64,000 nt of DNA from Aquimarina spinulae. GTDB lineage: Bacteria > Bacteroidota > Bacteroidia > Flavobacteriales > Flavobacteriaceae. The translations under genes were made by a program, and so were the position numbers. Below, piece by piece: positions 54,725-63,876 of this stretch. Location: positions 620,001 through 684,000 of the forward strand of contig NZ_CALSBP010000003.1 of assembly GCF_943373825.1 (NCBI RefSeq). Reading direction: 5' to 3'. The notes beneath the pieces were generated by a model that saw only the letters and a program-made list of their open reading frames with translations, was not told the DNA's origin and did not search any database. Positions within the stretch are counted from its first letter, which is position 1; each line of letters begins with the position of its first letter.

Positions 54725-56017
54725 TTATTTTCTTATGATTACTTCTTTTAATAAACCAGATATTGATCTAGTTAACTCCCTCCTGCTATATTTTTCAACA
54801 CCAATAACATGAGATGCTAATGTTCCTTTTTGAAACTGAACAAAATATTCGAGTATTTGTGTTTTTATCTTTTCGTATTCATGATATTCAAAAAAGCATC
54901 CTGAATTTGTATCAAAAATAAGTTTAGATACATCTGCACCTGCAGGCCCCAACGCTATAATAGGTCTTTTAGATACCATGTATTCAAATAATTTACCCGG
55001 TATAATACATCGGGTATCTTTACTATCTATTTCGATCAATAGTAAAACTTGCGAACTTCTTTGAATTTTAATAGCATCTATATGCGGGACATATCCTTTC
55101 AATTCTAAAAAATCTGATAACCCAGCCTCTCGAATTGAAGACAATACGTCATCACTAACAGCTCCTACCAATTGTAATTGAAATGCTTCAGAAAATGCTT
55201 CGTTTTCCTTAGTTAAATCATACAAGGCTTTCCAAAGATTCTCTGGATTTCTACCAGACAATAAAGATCCTATATGTGAAAGGGTAAATTTAGTGTCCAA
55301 AATCGTTTCAGGAATCGATTCTCTGTCATAACCATTAGTCACTACAGAAACCGGAGTATTGGTAATGGCTTTAAATTCTTTTTGTGTAGTAAAACTAGTA
55401 ACAACAATATGATCTGCGGTACTCAATACCTCTTTCTCCATAGATATATGCTTTTGCATAGATCGTTTTGTGAGTTTCAGTTTATCATGATACCCTATGG
55501 TAGTCCATGGATCTCTAAAATCGGCAAACCACCTTAGGCCAGTTTGTTGTTTCAACTCCTTCCCTATTAAGTGTACGCTATGGGGTGGCCCGGTAGTAAT
55601 TATAGTGTCAATTTTGTTTTCTGAAAGATACTTTTCTAAATATCTTACCGAAGGTTTCACCCAGAATTTACGGGCATCTGGAATAAAAAAATTACCACGT
55701 ACATACAATAGCAATCGCTGCATAAAAGATTGCTTTGCTGCACCGGCAATAATCCCTTTACTTATTGTTTTGGTCTCCTTTTTAGAAAATACCTGAGCAA
55801 AACGATAAGGTTCGAAAATAGATTGTTTTAACACTTCTATTCCTTCAGGGATTTCAAACAATAAAGAAGTATCTTCTAGAGGATATGTAGGATTCTCGGG
55901 CACATATACTATTGGTTCTATATCAAAATCTCTAAAGTACTTAACAAACTTAAGCCATCGCTGTACTCCAGGACCTCCCGCAGGTGGCCAATAATATGTA
56001 ATGATCAGGACCTTCAC
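54725..56017 (-). CDS. Glycosyltransferase, GT-B fold (GT4-like)
   Basis: The 430-residue protein has an N-terminal MKVLIITYYWPPAGGPGVQR, the classic GT4 opening with a glycine-rich acceptor loop, and FADFRDPWTTIGY in the first Rossmann-like domain. The donor-binding half includes LSHIGSLLSGRNPENLWKAL, LKGYVPHIDAI and IPGKLFEYMVSKRPIIALGP. It transfers a sugar from a nucleotide donor to an unknown acceptor, probably in surface glycan or glycolipid synthesis. It begins 8 bp after the YfhO stop, so they share a transcript. Confidence 0.9.
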   Translation of the reverse strand: MKVLIITYYWPPAGGPGVQRWLKFVKYFRDFDIEPIVYVPENPTYPLEDTSLLFEIPEGIEVLKQSIFEPYRFAQVFSKKETKTISKGIIAGAAKQSFMQRLLLYVRGNFFIPDARKFWVKPSVRYLEKYLSENKIDTIITTGPPHSVHLIGKELKQQTGLRWFADFRDPWTTIGYHDKLKLTKRSMQKHISMEKEVLSTADHIVVTSFTTQKEFKAITNTPVSVVTNGYDRESIPETILDTKFTLSHIGSLLSGRNPENLWKALYDLTKENEAFSEAFQLQLVGAVSDDVLSSIREAGLSDFLELKGYVPHIDAIKIQRSSQVLLLIEIDSKDTRCIIPGKLFEYMVSKRPIIALGPAGADVSKLIFDTNSGCFFEYHEYEKIKTQILEYFVQFQKGTLASHVIGVEKYSRRELTRSISGLLKEVIIRK

Positions 56018-56025
56018 AATATATC

Positions 56026-58467
56026 TTACTTATCTTCTTTGGTTAAAGATAGCAAACTCCCTGTTTTCTTATATTGAAAATACAATCCGCCAAGTATCAG
56101 TAAAACAAAAAGAATAGAACTTGTAAGCGTAATGGTACTTCCTGTTTTAACAACCTGAGGTTCGAATTTAAATTCTACCGAATGTTTTCCTGCTGGTACT
56201 TTTAGACCTCTTAGCATATAATCTACCGGGTATATAGGTGTAGTTTCTCCATCAATATATGCATTCCAACCATCTTTATAATATGTTTCAGAAAAGACAA
56301 TAAAACCTGGATTAGCTGCATAAACATTGTATGCCAGATGATTAGGTTGGGTTTTAGAAATTGATACTGTAGAAATACTATCCTTTTTAGGTGTAAAACC
56401 TTCTAAATCTCCTTGATAATCTTTTCTAATAACCGCCGTCTTTTTGGTATCTATAGTATTTAATGATTCAAATTCTTTTTTATAATTGTCTACAAATTTT
56501 AGTTCTTCTACAAACCAGGCTGCTCCATTAATTGAAGGGTTTTGCTGAACATCTAGCTGTCCTTCTTTATTTTGTTGAATTACATATTTTACATTAAGCA
56601 TATTAATTACTTCCAGATTACCTTTGGCAATATGGCCGAAATACATATCTTCCATTTTTCTGGGACGTACTGCAGTATACCCATTAATAGAATTAAAGAA
56701 GTAATTCGTGTGTGAATTATTAAAACCTCTTGCCTGATCTAATACTCTAAAATAAGATTCGTCTTTTAAAATTTCTTTATCCACCGCAGTTGGTTGAAAA
56801 TAGTTTCTGTATTCACGCTTAGAGATAAAACCCTCATTATCAACACTACGTCTATCTACGGTAACCAAATCCATTACAATTAGTGCTCCTAGTGCGATAA
56901 GGGTAATATTTTCTGAAAACTTTTTCTTTAAACTAAGCCAAAGCACACCTCCCATTAGAATTATAAACAGAAGTGAACGCAAACTATCGCTTTTCATGAT
57001 TGCAATTCGATCTTCTTTGATAGCATCAAAAATAGCAGGTTGTTCAATCCCTAGTCGAACTTCTGAAGATGATTTGAAACTAAATAAACTTCCTCCAAAC
57101 AGCCAAAAAATCAGACACAATCCTCCAAAAACTCCTAATGAAATTAAAAATTTCTTTTGCCTTTCTTCAATAGATATTTTGTCATTAAAGAATCGATGCA
57201 ACCCAAAAACAGCAGCAATAGGTATTAATAACTCTAAAATGACCTGAATACTTGATACTGCTCTGAACTTATTATAAAAAGGTACATAATCTATAAAAAA
57301 TCTTGTTAGAAATTCTAAATTCTTACCCCAACTTAAAGCGAGAGATAATATCATTCCTGCCAGTAGCCACCAGCGAAGCCTTCCTTTAACCAATAACAAC
57401 CCTAAAAGGGCTAAAAACACTACTGTTATTCCTAAATATGGAGGAGCTTCTACAAAAGGTTGTTCTCCCCAATACAGGCCTGTAACTTTAGCATAATAAT
57501 TAGCTTGTTCTCTCGGCTGTCCTAATTCAATCAATTTTTGATAAAAAGCAGAATCCATCCCCAAATCAGATGCTCTACCTAATCCCATTAATTTAGGAAC
57601 AAAAAGGTTTAGTGATTCTAATTTACCGTAACTGTATTCTGTAATATATTCATAATCCAATCCATTCTTTTCTGAAGAAGTCGCTGTAGTTTCTGCCAAT
57701 AAATTTTTACCTCTAATACTGGTATCAACATATTCTGATGTAGATAATAAAGTTGTTGCATTTGTCGCCAACCCTAATAGCACCGCTAGCACCAATGTAC
57801 CTACAGATTTTAAAAAATGTGGAATTTCTTTTTTTCGTATAGCGTCGATAAAATAAGCTACTCCCATAACCAGAGTAAGTAACCCCAGATAATATGTCAT
57901 CTGATAATGGTTGGCTTGTATTTCTAAGCCCATTGCCAGTGCTGTTAATAAAAACCCCCAAACATATCTTTTCTGAAAAACCATTATAATTCCCGAAAGA
58001 ACTAACGGAAAGTAAGCAATAGCATGTGCTTTAGAATTATGCCCCACTCCTATTATGATAATTAAATATGCCGAAAACCCAAAAGCTAACGCTCCCAAAA
58101 TAGCAATTTTCCATGGGATGCGCATGACAAGCATCAAAATATAAAAGCTAAGCAAGTAAAGAAAAAGATAATCTGCTGGTCTAGGTAAAAAACGAATCAA
58201 ACGATCCAATTTATCCATGTAATCATGCGGAAATTTTGCTCCTAACTGGTAAGTAGGCATTCCCCCATAAGCAGAATTATTCCAATACGTTTCTTTACCG
58301 GTATTAGTTCGATAATCGTTTTGTTGTTTAGCCATACTCTCATAATGCTTTATATCATTTTGATAGAGCATTTTCCCACTTAATACTGGGTTAAAATAAG
58401 CTAATGAAACTATTACAAAACCTAAAACGACAAGAATATGAGGTAAAAATCTTTTAATTAAAGACAT
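56026..58467 (-). CDS. YfhO family membrane protein
   Basis: This 813-residue integral membrane protein has about 13 to 14 predicted helices and a C-terminal soluble domain (FVEELKFVDNYKKEFESLNT ... FSETYYKDGWNAYIDGETTP), the pattern of YfhO/GT-C-like proteins. N-terminal NPVLSGKMLYQNDIKHYESM and YWNNSAYGGMPTYQ resemble the catalytic loop of GT-C enzymes. Gram-positive YfhO glycosylates lipoteichoic acid; in Bacteroidota a lipid-linked glycosylation role is plausible but unproven. It is the middle gene of a leftward operon with DUF4834 upstream and a GT4 enzyme downstream, which supports a glycan function. Confidence 0.9.
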   Translation of the reverse strand: MSLIKRFLPHILVVLGFVIVSLAYFNPVLSGKMLYQNDIKHYESMAKQQNDYRTNTGKETYWNNSAYGGMPTYQLGAKFPHDYMDKLDRLIRFLPRPADYLFLYLLSFYILMLVMRIPWKIAILGALAFGFSAYLIIIIGVGHNSKAHAIAYFPLVLSGIIMVFQKRYVWGFLLTALAMGLEIQANHYQMTYYLGLLTLVMGVAYFIDAIRKKEIPHFLKSVGTLVLAVLLGLATNATTLLSTSEYVDTSIRGKNLLAETTATSSEKNGLDYEYITEYSYGKLESLNLFVPKLMGLGRASDLGMDSAFYQKLIELGQPREQANYYAKVTGLYWGEQPFVEAPPYLGITVVFLALLGLLLVKGRLRWWLLAGMILSLALSWGKNLEFLTRFFIDYVPFYNKFRAVSSIQVILELLIPIAAVFGLHRFFNDKISIEERQKKFLISLGVFGGLCLIFWLFGGSLFSFKSSSEVRLGIEQPAIFDAIKEDRIAIMKSDSLRSLLFIILMGGVLWLSLKKKFSENITLIALGALIVMDLVTVDRRSVDNEGFISKREYRNYFQPTAVDKEILKDESYFRVLDQARGFNNSHTNYFFNSINGYTAVRPRKMEDMYFGHIAKGNLEVINMLNVKYVIQQNKEGQLDVQQNPSINGAAWFVEELKFVDNYKKEFESLNTIDTKKTAVIRKDYQGDLEGFTPKKDSISTVSISKTQPNHLAYNVYAANPGFIVFSETYYKDGWNAYIDGETTPIYPVDYMLRGLKVPAGKHSVEFKFEPQVVKTGSTITLTSSILFVLLILGGLYFQYKKTGSLLSLTKEDK

Positions 58468-58499
58468 GATGTGTGTGAGTTTACTAATAAAGAGCCAAA

Positions 58500-58769
58500 T
58501 TAATCAATTTCCTCATAATCGATATATTCTCCTACATCTTTATTAGAATAATTTTGTTTAGTTTTTTTTTCAATAGTTACCTCACCTTCTGTAGACTGCC
58601 GGGGTTGTTGATATTGATCAAATTGCTGTTTAAATTTCTCTCCAGCTTTCTTTGTAACATATCTAAGCAATAGAGGACCAAATAACCGCGTTATTATCTT
58701 TAGTCCATAATATACTAAGATTATAATGAGAATTATCTTTAATACCCCTTGTAGCGATGCTTCCTGCAT
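58500..58769 (-). CDS. DUF4834 family small membrane protein
   Basis: The start is MQEASLQGVLKIIL (89 aa), matching the usual DUF4834 length; the longer frame to 58958 runs through the divergent promoter and is unlikely. One transmembrane helix (about residues 8-28) is followed by GPLLLRYVTKKAGEKFKQQF and a hydrophilic tail ending DVGEYIDYEEID. DUF4834 has no known function. It lies 32 bp upstream of yfhO on the same strand and may be the first gene of that operon. Confidence 0.82.
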   Translation of the reverse strand: MQEASLQGVLKIILIIILVYYGLKIITRLFGPLLLRYVTKKAGEKFKQQFDQYQQPRQSTEGEVTIEKKTKQNYSNKDVGEYIDYEEID

Positions 58770-58844
58770 AACATTTTTTTTCAAAAATAATGAACTCTGT
58801 ATACAATTACATGTAGACAGTCCTAAAAAAATGATAAAATCTGC

Positions 58845-58852
58845 TATATTTG
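58845..58852 (+). promoter_or_regulatory. -7 promoter box of the barrel/coiled-coil gene
   Basis: TATATTTG fits TAnnTTTG and lies 17 bp before ATG 58870. It rules out the upstream in-frame Met codons as starts. Confidence 0.45.
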
Positions 58853-58869
58853 AACCAAATCTATTGAGT

Positions 58870-60546
58870 ATGTACCCTAAGTCTATTCTGTTATTAATTA
58901 TCACATTTCTATGTACCCTAACGGTTTCTGCACAATATACCGAGAAGATCAATACCAATAGACCTGGTACATCACAGGGTGCTTTCTCGGTTGGTAATAA
59001 TGTTTTACAATTAGAAGGTGGTTTTGGCTTTGGAAAAGAAAAACATAAACTCCTTAATACAAAGACAAATGTTTTTAAGTTCGATTATTCTGTGCGATAC
59101 GGTTTATTAATCGAACAATTAGAACTTAGACTAAATGGTACCTTTAGAGCAGATGGAGTAAAACAAACCATTGGAGGTAATGAAGAAAAAATAAAGAGAA
59201 GTAACTTTGAAGTAAATACGATTGGTGCAAAATATTTGATTTATGATCCATATAAGAAGCCAAAAAAAGATTCTACTAATTATGATGAATTAAAAAGCTG
59301 GAAAGAGCGTTACAGATTTAAGTGGAAAAGCTTAATCCCTGCAGTTTCTGCTTATGTAGGAGCCAATTTTGTATCAAAAGACAACCCTTTTACTGCACCT
59401 AATGATGATACCTTTAGTCCAAAGATTGTTTTAATGACCCAGAATAACTGGACTACGAGTTTGAATGGAAACTGGGTATTGGTAACTAATTTGATTGTCG
59501 ATAAAGTAACAACAGATGATCCGATTATCGGTTGGATTATTACTTCTACTCATACAATAAATGAAAAATGGGCTGCTTTTGGAGAATACCAAGGGCAAAA
59601 AAGTGATTTTTATAGTGATAATATTCTTAGACTTGGAGGAGCCTATTTATACAATAAAGATCTGCAGCTGGATGCAAACATTGCTTTCAATTTTAAAGAC
59701 ACCCCTTCTATTTTTACTTTTAGTTTTGGGGCATCTTATCGATTTGATTGGCATACCAAAGACGAGATCATTGAGCAACCAGGATTAGAAGGCGGCATTA
59801 AAGAAGGAGAGAAAGAAGAAAATGAGGATGAAGGAGAGAATGAAGAAGATGAACAAGATGGGTTGGATGAACTTGAAGAAGGAGAAGAAATAGAAAATGA
59901 TAGCCTTAAATTGAGAAAAACTCCTTTTGTTAATGATTTTGAAGACGATGGTTTCAGAGATGCAATCGAAAGCGACCTTGATCAAAGACGAACTGAAGAA
60001 CGACTGGAACGTGAACGTATTGAAAACGAGAAAATAGCTAAAAAAGAAGATAAGAAATTTAGAAAAGAAGAAGCTAGACGTCTAAAACGTGAAGCAAAAG
60101 AAGCCAGAAAAGCTGAAAAGGCTGAAATCCAAGCCGAGAAAGAAAAGCAAAAAATGATCAATGATATCGATGCCGAATTGGATAAAATGGAGAAAGAACA
60201 AGGTGTGGATCAAGAACTACAAGATATAGATAAAGAGCTTCAGGAACTCGAAAAAATGGAAAAAGACTTAGATTCTGATAATCAAGAAAAAGAAGAGAAA
60301 AAAGAAGAGAAAAAAGAAGAGAAAAAGGAAGAGGAAGATGTAGATGCTGAATACGAAAAGTATCAAAAAGAACAAGAAAAAACTAAGAAAGCAGAAGAAA
60401 AGAGAAGAAGAAAAGAGGAAAAGAAGCGTCAAAAAGAAGAAAAGAAAAGGAAAAAAGAAGAACAAAAGCGCAAAAGCAAAGAAGAAAAGGATAATAAAAC
60501 CGATGATTCGGATCTTGATAAAGAATTAGAAAAAATAGATCAGTAA
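58870..60546 (+). CDS. Outer-membrane barrel protein with long charged coiled-coil tail
   Basis: The start is MYPKSILLL because of the signal peptide (cleaved at TVSAQ) and the promoter box just upstream; the protein is 558 aa. Residues about 23-295 resemble the phenol_MetA_deg/transporter-type outer-membrane barrel (INTNRPGTSQGAFSVGNNVL, amphipathic strands, ending SFSFGASYRFDW-like). From about 300 the sequence turns into an acidic stretch (EKEENEDEGENEEDEQDG) and then a Lys/Glu-rich heptad region of over 150 residues, a predicted coiled coil or single alpha-helix. The tail should face the periplasm and could bridge to peptidoglycan or another envelope layer. This fusion looks unusual. Substrate unknown. 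Confidence 0.85.
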   Translation: MYPKSILLLIITFLCTLTVSAQYTEKINTNRPGTSQGAFSVGNNVLQLEGGFGFGKEKHKLLNTKTNVFKFDYSVRYGLLIEQLELRLNGTFRADGVKQTIGGNEEKIKRSNFEVNTIGAKYLIYDPYKKPKKDSTNYDELKSWKERYRFKWKSLIPAVSAYVGANFVSKDNPFTAPNDDTFSPKIVLMTQNNWTTSLNGNWVLVTNLIVDKVTTDDPIIGWIITSTHTINEKWAAFGEYQGQKSDFYSDNILRLGGAYLYNKDLQLDANIAFNFKDTPSIFTFSFGASYRFDWHTKDEIIEQPGLEGGIKEGEKEENEDEGENEEDEQDGLDELEEGEEIENDSLKLRKTPFVNDFEDDGFRDAIESDLDQRRTEERLERERIENEKIAKKEDKKFRKEEARRLKREAKEARKAEKAEIQAEKEKQKMINDIDAELDKMEKEQGVDQELQDIDKELQELEKMEKDLDSDNQEKEEKKEEKKEEKKEEEDVDAEYEKYQKEQEKTKKAEEKRRRKEEKKRQKEEKKRKKEEQKRKSKEEKDNKTDDSDLDKELEKIDQ

Positions 60547-60656
60547 TTAGTGATAAAAAGCAGGAATAAAACTCTTTAAAGCACCTAAATAAAGAATCTA
60601 ATGCAATTATTACTAAAATGATCTGTATGCAACCATAATATTTAATAAAAGGATTA

Positions 60657-60664
60657 TATATTTG
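60657..60664 (+). promoter_or_regulatory. -7 promoter box of the GNAT-like gene
   Basis: TATATTTG followed by TGATG, 20 bp before the ATG at 60685. No clear -33 TTG. Confidence 0.45.
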
Positions 60665-60684
60665 TGATGAATTAGAGATGATAT

Positions 60685-61803
60685 ATGATTACGATTAAAG
60701 AAATTACTTCAAAAGGAGATTTAACAACGTTTGTTAAATTTCCTTTTGAATTATATAAAGATTCCCCATACTATGTCCCTTCTATTATCAAAGAAGAAGT
60801 AGATGTGATGAATCCAAAGAAGAATCCTGTTTTTAGAAACTCTGATGCAAAATATTTTTTGGCTTACAAAGGCGATACCATAGTAGGAAGAATCGCTGCA
60901 ATTATAAATTGGATTGAAGTAAACGAACAAAAAAAACCTAAAGTACGCTTTGGATGGTTTGATGTGATCGATGACATTGAAGTAACTAAAGCGTTATTAA
61001 AAAAAGTTTCAGAATATGGAACTCAACATGGTTTAGAATATATGGAAGGCCCGGTAGGTTTTTCGAATATGGATAAAGCAGGAATTCTAATTAAAGGATT
61101 CGAAGAGTTAAATACCATGATTACCTGGTATAATTACCCTTACTATTCAAAACATATGGAGCAACTTAATTTTGAACCAGCTGCTACATGGGTAGAATAC
61201 AAAATAAGAGTTCCGAAAAAGACAAAAGAAAAGGTAATAAAATTTGCTGAGGTAATTAAAGAACGCTATCAGCTTAAACTTCTCAAATTCAAAAAAAGTA
61301 AAGAAATACTTCAGTATGCAGATGACATGTTTGATCTACTAAACAAAACCTATAGTAGCTTACAAACTTTTGTTCCTATACAGCAGTACCAGATAGATAT
61401 GTATAAGAAAAAATACTTACCCTATCTAAATCCCGAATATATTACCTGCATTGCTGATAAAACAGGGAAACTTATAGCATTTTCGATCGTAATGCCTTCA
61501 TTCTCTAAGGCTTTGAAAAAAATGAATGGTAAAGTATACCCGCTAAGATTTTTACATATCCTAAAAGCACAACGTAGAAATGATACAGCAGCTTTTTATC
61601 TTATAGGAGTTGATCCAGAATACCAAAATAAAGGAGTTACTGCACTTATCTTTAAAGAAATGAATGAAGCTTTTCTTCGTAATGGGATCGAAGTTGTCGA
61701 AACTAATCCCGAGCTTGAAGAAAATAAAGCAATCCAGGCCCTTTGGAATGGTTATGAACATGAGCAACATAAGATGAGGCGAACGTTTAGAAAAAGCATT
61801 TAA
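60685..61803 (+). CDS. GNAT-like acyltransferase family protein (372 aa)
   Basis: The protein has two acyltransferase-like halves: an N-terminal YFLAYKGDTIVGRIAAIIN strand pair and a C-terminal FYLIGVDPEYQNKGVTALIFKEMNEAFLRNG, the acetyl-CoA-binding V-x-P-x-x-Q-x-x-G-x pattern of GNAT enzymes. From memory, homologues in Flavobacteriia are sometimes labelled GTP cyclohydrolase, which the sequence does not support. It is soluble and monocistronic with a weak terminator. An N- or O-acyltransferase on a small molecule is the best guess. Confidence 0.82.
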   Translation: MITIKEITSKGDLTTFVKFPFELYKDSPYYVPSIIKEEVDVMNPKKNPVFRNSDAKYFLAYKGDTIVGRIAAIINWIEVNEQKKPKVRFGWFDVIDDIEVTKALLKKVSEYGTQHGLEYMEGPVGFSNMDKAGILIKGFEELNTMITWYNYPYYSKHMEQLNFEPAATWVEYKIRVPKKTKEKVIKFAEVIKERYQLKLLKFKKSKEILQYADDMFDLLNKTYSSLQTFVPIQQYQIDMYKKKYLPYLNPEYITCIADKTGKLIAFSIVMPSFSKALKKMNGKVYPLRFLHILKAQRRNDTAAFYLIGVDPEYQNKGVTALIFKEMNEAFLRNGIEVVETNPELEENKAIQALWNGYEHEQHKMRRTFRKSI

Positions 61804-61841
61804 CCCCTTTTATTTTTAACTATATATTAATTGTGTTAAGG

Positions 61842-61863
61842 AGGATTATTATAATCCTAATTT
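61842..61863 (+). terminator. Weak terminator after the GNAT-like gene
   Basis: AGGATTA-TTA-TAATCCT followed by AATTTT, 39 bp beyond the stop. Confidence 0.55.
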
Positions 61864-62000
61864 TATATTTAAGATTATTAATACGTAGTTAAATAATGAA
61901 TAGCTAACACCATCTTCGTAGATTTCATCTATTTTTAGTAAGACCAACATTTCTACTTGTAGTAAATAGATATAATGCAATCTAAAAACAAAAATATTAA

Positions 62001-62032
62001 GGGTTTGACTTTTTAAAGTTGAACCCGTTTTT
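62001..62032. terminator. Hairpin terminator in the GNAT-RiPP gap
   Basis: GGGTTTGACTTT pairs with AAAGTTGAACCC (two wobble pairs), followed by GTTTTT. No rightward gene directly precedes it; on the minus strand it closes the remnant frame at 62013. The rest of 61864-62342 holds no other recognisable gene. There is an inverted repeat GTCCTGATT/AATCAGGAC at 62172-62205. Confidence 0.55.
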
Positions 62033-62189
62033 CAAATATAGTTAATAACTGATCAATATGGTACCTCCTTATATGATTGATATTGATTATCTCCTTAACA
62101 ACTTCCCAAGTAGCGAAACATTCAGATTTGGTCACAGTTTGATCTATAAATTTTTCTATAATCAAAATATTGTCCTGATTTCTTGAAAA
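62013..62189 (-). pseudogene. Open-frame remnant (58 codons, no ATG)
   Basis: The minus strand is open for 58 codons with plausible protein composition (DNILIIEKFIDQTVTKSE ... HIDQLLTIFEKRVQL) and ends in a terminator-like hairpin. There is no in-frame ATG; a TTG could serve. It is probably the 3' end of a decayed gene. I do not recognise the family. Confidence 0.3.
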
Positions 62190-62342
62190 CTAAAAGAATC
62201 AGGACAGAACATTATAGTCAAATTCTACATTTACCTCAGTTATCCAATGTAATAACAGTAAACACAAAGACATATGCCTGAGTGTCTATAATGGTTCGGG
62301 AAAAATCTATTAAATATTAATTTACTTTAAATTATTACTATT

Positions 62343-62489
62343 ATGAAAAAACAAAAATTAAGTTTCAAAAAATTATCCCTTGAAAAGTCAACTGTTACAG
62401 AATTAAATCTTAGAAAAATTGTTGGTGGAGTACGTATGGATGAGCAGATCACCAAAGATCCAACATTAAATGTGACTTGTCATTGCTAA
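62343..62489 (+). CDS. Orphan class I lanthipeptide-like RiPP precursor (48 aa)
   Basis: The leader MKKQKLSFKKLSLEKSTVTE (continuing LNLRKIVGG) matches the Bacteroidota lanthipeptide and double-glycine precursor pattern: Lys-rich start, LSLEKSTVTELN-like helix, and a GG cleavage site after residue 29. The 19-residue core has Thr residues followed by a C-terminal TCHC, so dehydrated Thr could form one or two methyllanthionine rings. No LanB, LanC, peptidase or exporter gene is present in the window, so any maturation must come from elsewhere. It is followed by a perfect terminator. It is too short for usual ORF cut-offs but has start, leader, core and terminator in the right order. Confidence 0.75.
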   Translation: MKKQKLSFKKLSLEKSTVTELNLRKIVGGVRMDEQITKDPTLNVTCHC

Positions 62490-62511
62490 AATACTTAGAG
62501 TATTTATACTC

Positions 62512-62548
62512 AAAAGGCTACTAAAAAGTAATTTTAGTAGCCTTTTTT
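62512..62548. terminator. Strong bidirectional terminator
   Basis: AAAAGGCTACTAAAA (62512-62526) pairs with TTTTAGTAGCCTTTT (62532-62546) plus extra T. It serves the RiPP gene and the convergent alpha-oxoamine synthase. Confidence 0.92.
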
Positions 62549-62616
62549 ATAATTCTATTTATTTTGTAGTAAAACCAACTCCCTACCCTATTTCAAGAAA
62601 TATTGGTGTTAGCTTT

Positions 62617-63876
62617 TTATTCTCCCATTGCAGCAGCAACAGCAGCAGACATACGTTTATAAGTTCCGTTTTCTAATCGTTCTCGTATGGCAGAAAATGC
62701 ATTAAGTGTTTCTTCTATATCCTCTAAGGTATGAGAGGCTGTAGGAATTAACCTCAATAATATTAGTCCTTTAGGTATAACTGGATATACTACAATAGAA
62801 CAGAAAATCCCATAATTCTCTCTAAGATCTTTTACCAGAGCCATAGCTTCAGGAATACTTCCTTTTAAATATACTGGTGTTACGCAACTCTGCGTAGTTC
62901 CTAAGTCAAACCCTCTTTCTTTAAGTCCATTCTGCAAATTATTTACATTCTGCCATAGTTTAGCTTTTAGTTCGGGCATTGTTCTAAGCATATCTAAACG
63001 CTTAAGAGCTCCTACTACTAATTGCATCTGCAATGATTTTGCAAACATTTGAGAACGTAAATTATACTTTAAATAATCTATAATCTCTTGATCAGCAGCA
63101 ATAAATGCTCCTGTACTCGCCATAGATTTAGCAAACGTAGCAAAGTATACATCGATTTGATCCTGAATACCTTGCTCCTCACCTGTTCCTGCTCCTGTTG
63201 CTCCTAATGTACCAAATCCGTGTGCATCATCAACAAACAATCTAAAGTTATACTTTTCTTTTAAAGCTACAATTTCTTTTAGTCTTCCTTGCTCTCCTCG
63301 CATTCCAAAAACACCTTCAGAAATCAGTAAAATCCCTCCTCCAGTCTTTTGTGCCATTTTGGTGGCTCTCATCAAGTTTTTATCAATACTTTCTATATTG
63401 TTATGTCGATACGTATATCGCTGTCCTTGATGTAATCGTACTCCATCAATAATACAAGCATGTGCATCTACATCATATACAATGATATCATCTTTACTTA
63501 CCAGTGCATCAATTGTAGAAACCATTCCCTGGTATCCAAAATTTAATAAATATGCTGCTTCTTTATCGACAAACTCTGCTAATTCATCTTGTAATTGTTC
63601 ATGAAGATCTGTATGCCCACTCATCATCCTAGCTCCCATTGGATACGCAGATCCATAAGCTGCTGCTGCCTCTGCATCTACCTTACGAACTTCTTCTTTA
63701 TTTGCTAATCCCAAATAGTCATTGATACTCCAGGTAATTACTTCTCTCCCTTGAAACCTCATTCTATTTGATATAGGTCCTTCTAGTTTAGGAAAAACAA
63801 AATATCCTTCTGCCTGATCCGCCCACTTTCCTAATGGTCCTTTGTCTTTATAAATCTTATCAAATAAATCTCTCAT
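62617..63876 (-). CDS. Alpha-oxoamine synthase (serine palmitoyltransferase / cysteate acyltransferase type)
   Basis: The 419-residue PLP enzyme belongs to the alpha-oxoamine synthase family (KBL, BioF, SPT). The Schiff-base lysine is Lys250 in ATFAKSMASTGAF. The PLP-ring histidine is in DVDAHACIIDG (His139), and VDDAHGFGTLG supplies Asp217 and His219. The N-terminal GPISNRMRFQGREVITWSIN is typical of the flavobacterial clade. The product is probably a 3-ketosphinganine or, with cysteate, the base of sulfonolipids such as capnine; the sequence alone cannot choose, and KBL/BioF activity is less likely since no bio or tdh genes are adjacent. Cytoplasmic, single gene, convergent with the RiPP precursor. 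Confidence 0.88.
   Translation of the reverse strand: MRDLFDKIYKDKGPLGKWADQAEGYFVFPKLEGPISNRMRFQGREVITWSINDYLGLANKEEVRKVDAEAAAAYGSAYPMGARMMSGHTDLHEQLQDELAEFVDKEAAYLLNFGYQGMVSTIDALVSKDDIIVYDVDAHACIIDGVRLHQGQRYTYRHNNIESIDKNLMRATKMAQKTGGGILLISEGVFGMRGEQGRLKEIVALKEKYNFRLFVDDAHGFGTLGATGAGTGEEQGIQDQIDVYFATFAKSMASTGAFIAADQEIIDYLKYNLRSQMFAKSLQMQLVVGALKRLDMLRTMPELKAKLWQNVNNLQNGLKERGFDLGTTQSCVTPVYLKGSIPEAMALVKDLRENYGIFCSIVVYPVIPKGLILLRLIPTASHTLEDIEETLNAFSAIRERLENGTYKRMSAAVAAAMGE

Noticed and set aside
58726..58869. N-terminal extension of the barrel/coiled-coil frame
   Set aside because: The signal peptide begins at 58870 and a promoter box lies at 58845-58852, downstream of the earlier Met codons.
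58770..58958. N-terminal extension of the DUF4834 frame
   Set aside because: It overlaps the divergent promoter region and signal-peptide gene; the short start gives the normal family length.
60268..60529. Alternative frames in the Lys/Glu-rich tail region
   Set aside because: Low-complexity AAG/GAA codons open all frames; only the barrel frame has a start and signal peptide.
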